The notes under the pieces were generated by a model. It searched no databases and was not told where the DNA came from. It saw only the letters and a program-made list of their open reading frames with translations. Position numbers and translations under genes: made by a program. Source: JBIKVP01 sp044356745 (lineage in GTDB: Bacteria > Pseudomonadota > Alphaproteobacteria > Rhizobiales > Beijerinckiaceae). From it: 12,796 nt of DNA. The stretch covers positions 1 to 12,796 of the forward strand of contig JBIKVP010000057.1 of the NCBI GenBank assembly GCA_044356745.1, in the 5' to 3' direction. Position 1 is the first letter of the stretch; each line of letters opens with the position of its first letter. This document shows positions 12,752 through 12,796 of this stretch, piece after piece.

Positions 12752-12796
12752 GCGGTCAACCCATAATCGTGCTTTTTGCGGAAAAGTGGTATTCAG

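Noticed and set aside
1..12796. tRNA, rRNA or CRISPR array
   Set aside because: No cloverleaf-like sequence with CCA-type end, no rRNA-like segment and no regularly spaced direct repeats were found on either strand by eye.

Overview
The window looks like an alphaproteobacterial chromosome segment of moderate GC. The strongest taxonomic marker is a SciP/DUF1153 protein, the alphaproteobacterial inhibitor of CtrA-dependent transcription. The class II ribonucleotide reductase NrdJ and the glutathione reductase fit the same group. The genus cannot be fixed from sequence alone.

Layout. (1) 1-126: the 5' start of an IS630-type transposase (minus strand) running off the left edge, with its probable element end. 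(2) 127-458: AT-rich DNA with a long perfect inverted repeat, a 26-28 bp direct repeat and a promoter that would give an almost leaderless message. (3) 459-2672: a compact restriction-modification pair arranged tail to tail with a 21 bp overlap. It combines a NotI-family endonuclease (four cysteines plus D-E-Q catalytic residues) and an m5C methyltransferase; an operator-like inverted repeat abuts the methyltransferase start. (4) 2709-3028: a small, possibly frameshifted gene remnant. (5) 3229-3504: sciP. (6) 3519-7410, all minus strand: an alpha/beta hydrolase, a 462-residue Gly/Asn/Thr/Gln-rich protein with a duplicated EF-hand-like region, and glutathione reductase. (7) 7411-7953: the gor/nrdJ divergent region with a perfect DnaA box, an NrdR-box-like palindrome, a promoter and a structured nrdJ leader. 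(8) 7954-11691: nrdJ. (9) 11680-12010: a hairpin across the nrdJ stop codon, followed by three palindromic repeat modules sharing the same ends and linkers. (10) 12011-12751: a second perfect DnaA box, a promoter and hairpin-rich leader, and two very small genes.

How the parts relate. The left third is an accessory island (IS, restriction-modification, gene remnant) next to the core cell-cycle gene sciP. The right two thirds are mainly housekeeping: dNTP synthesis (nrdJ) and thiol redox (gor) diverge from one control region whose sites suggest coupling of dNTP supply to replication. The least explained items are the EF-hand-like duplicated protein, the structured nrdJ leader, the modular palindromic repeat cassette, the competing-hairpin leader before the 60-residue gene, and the control DNA around the NotI-type system.
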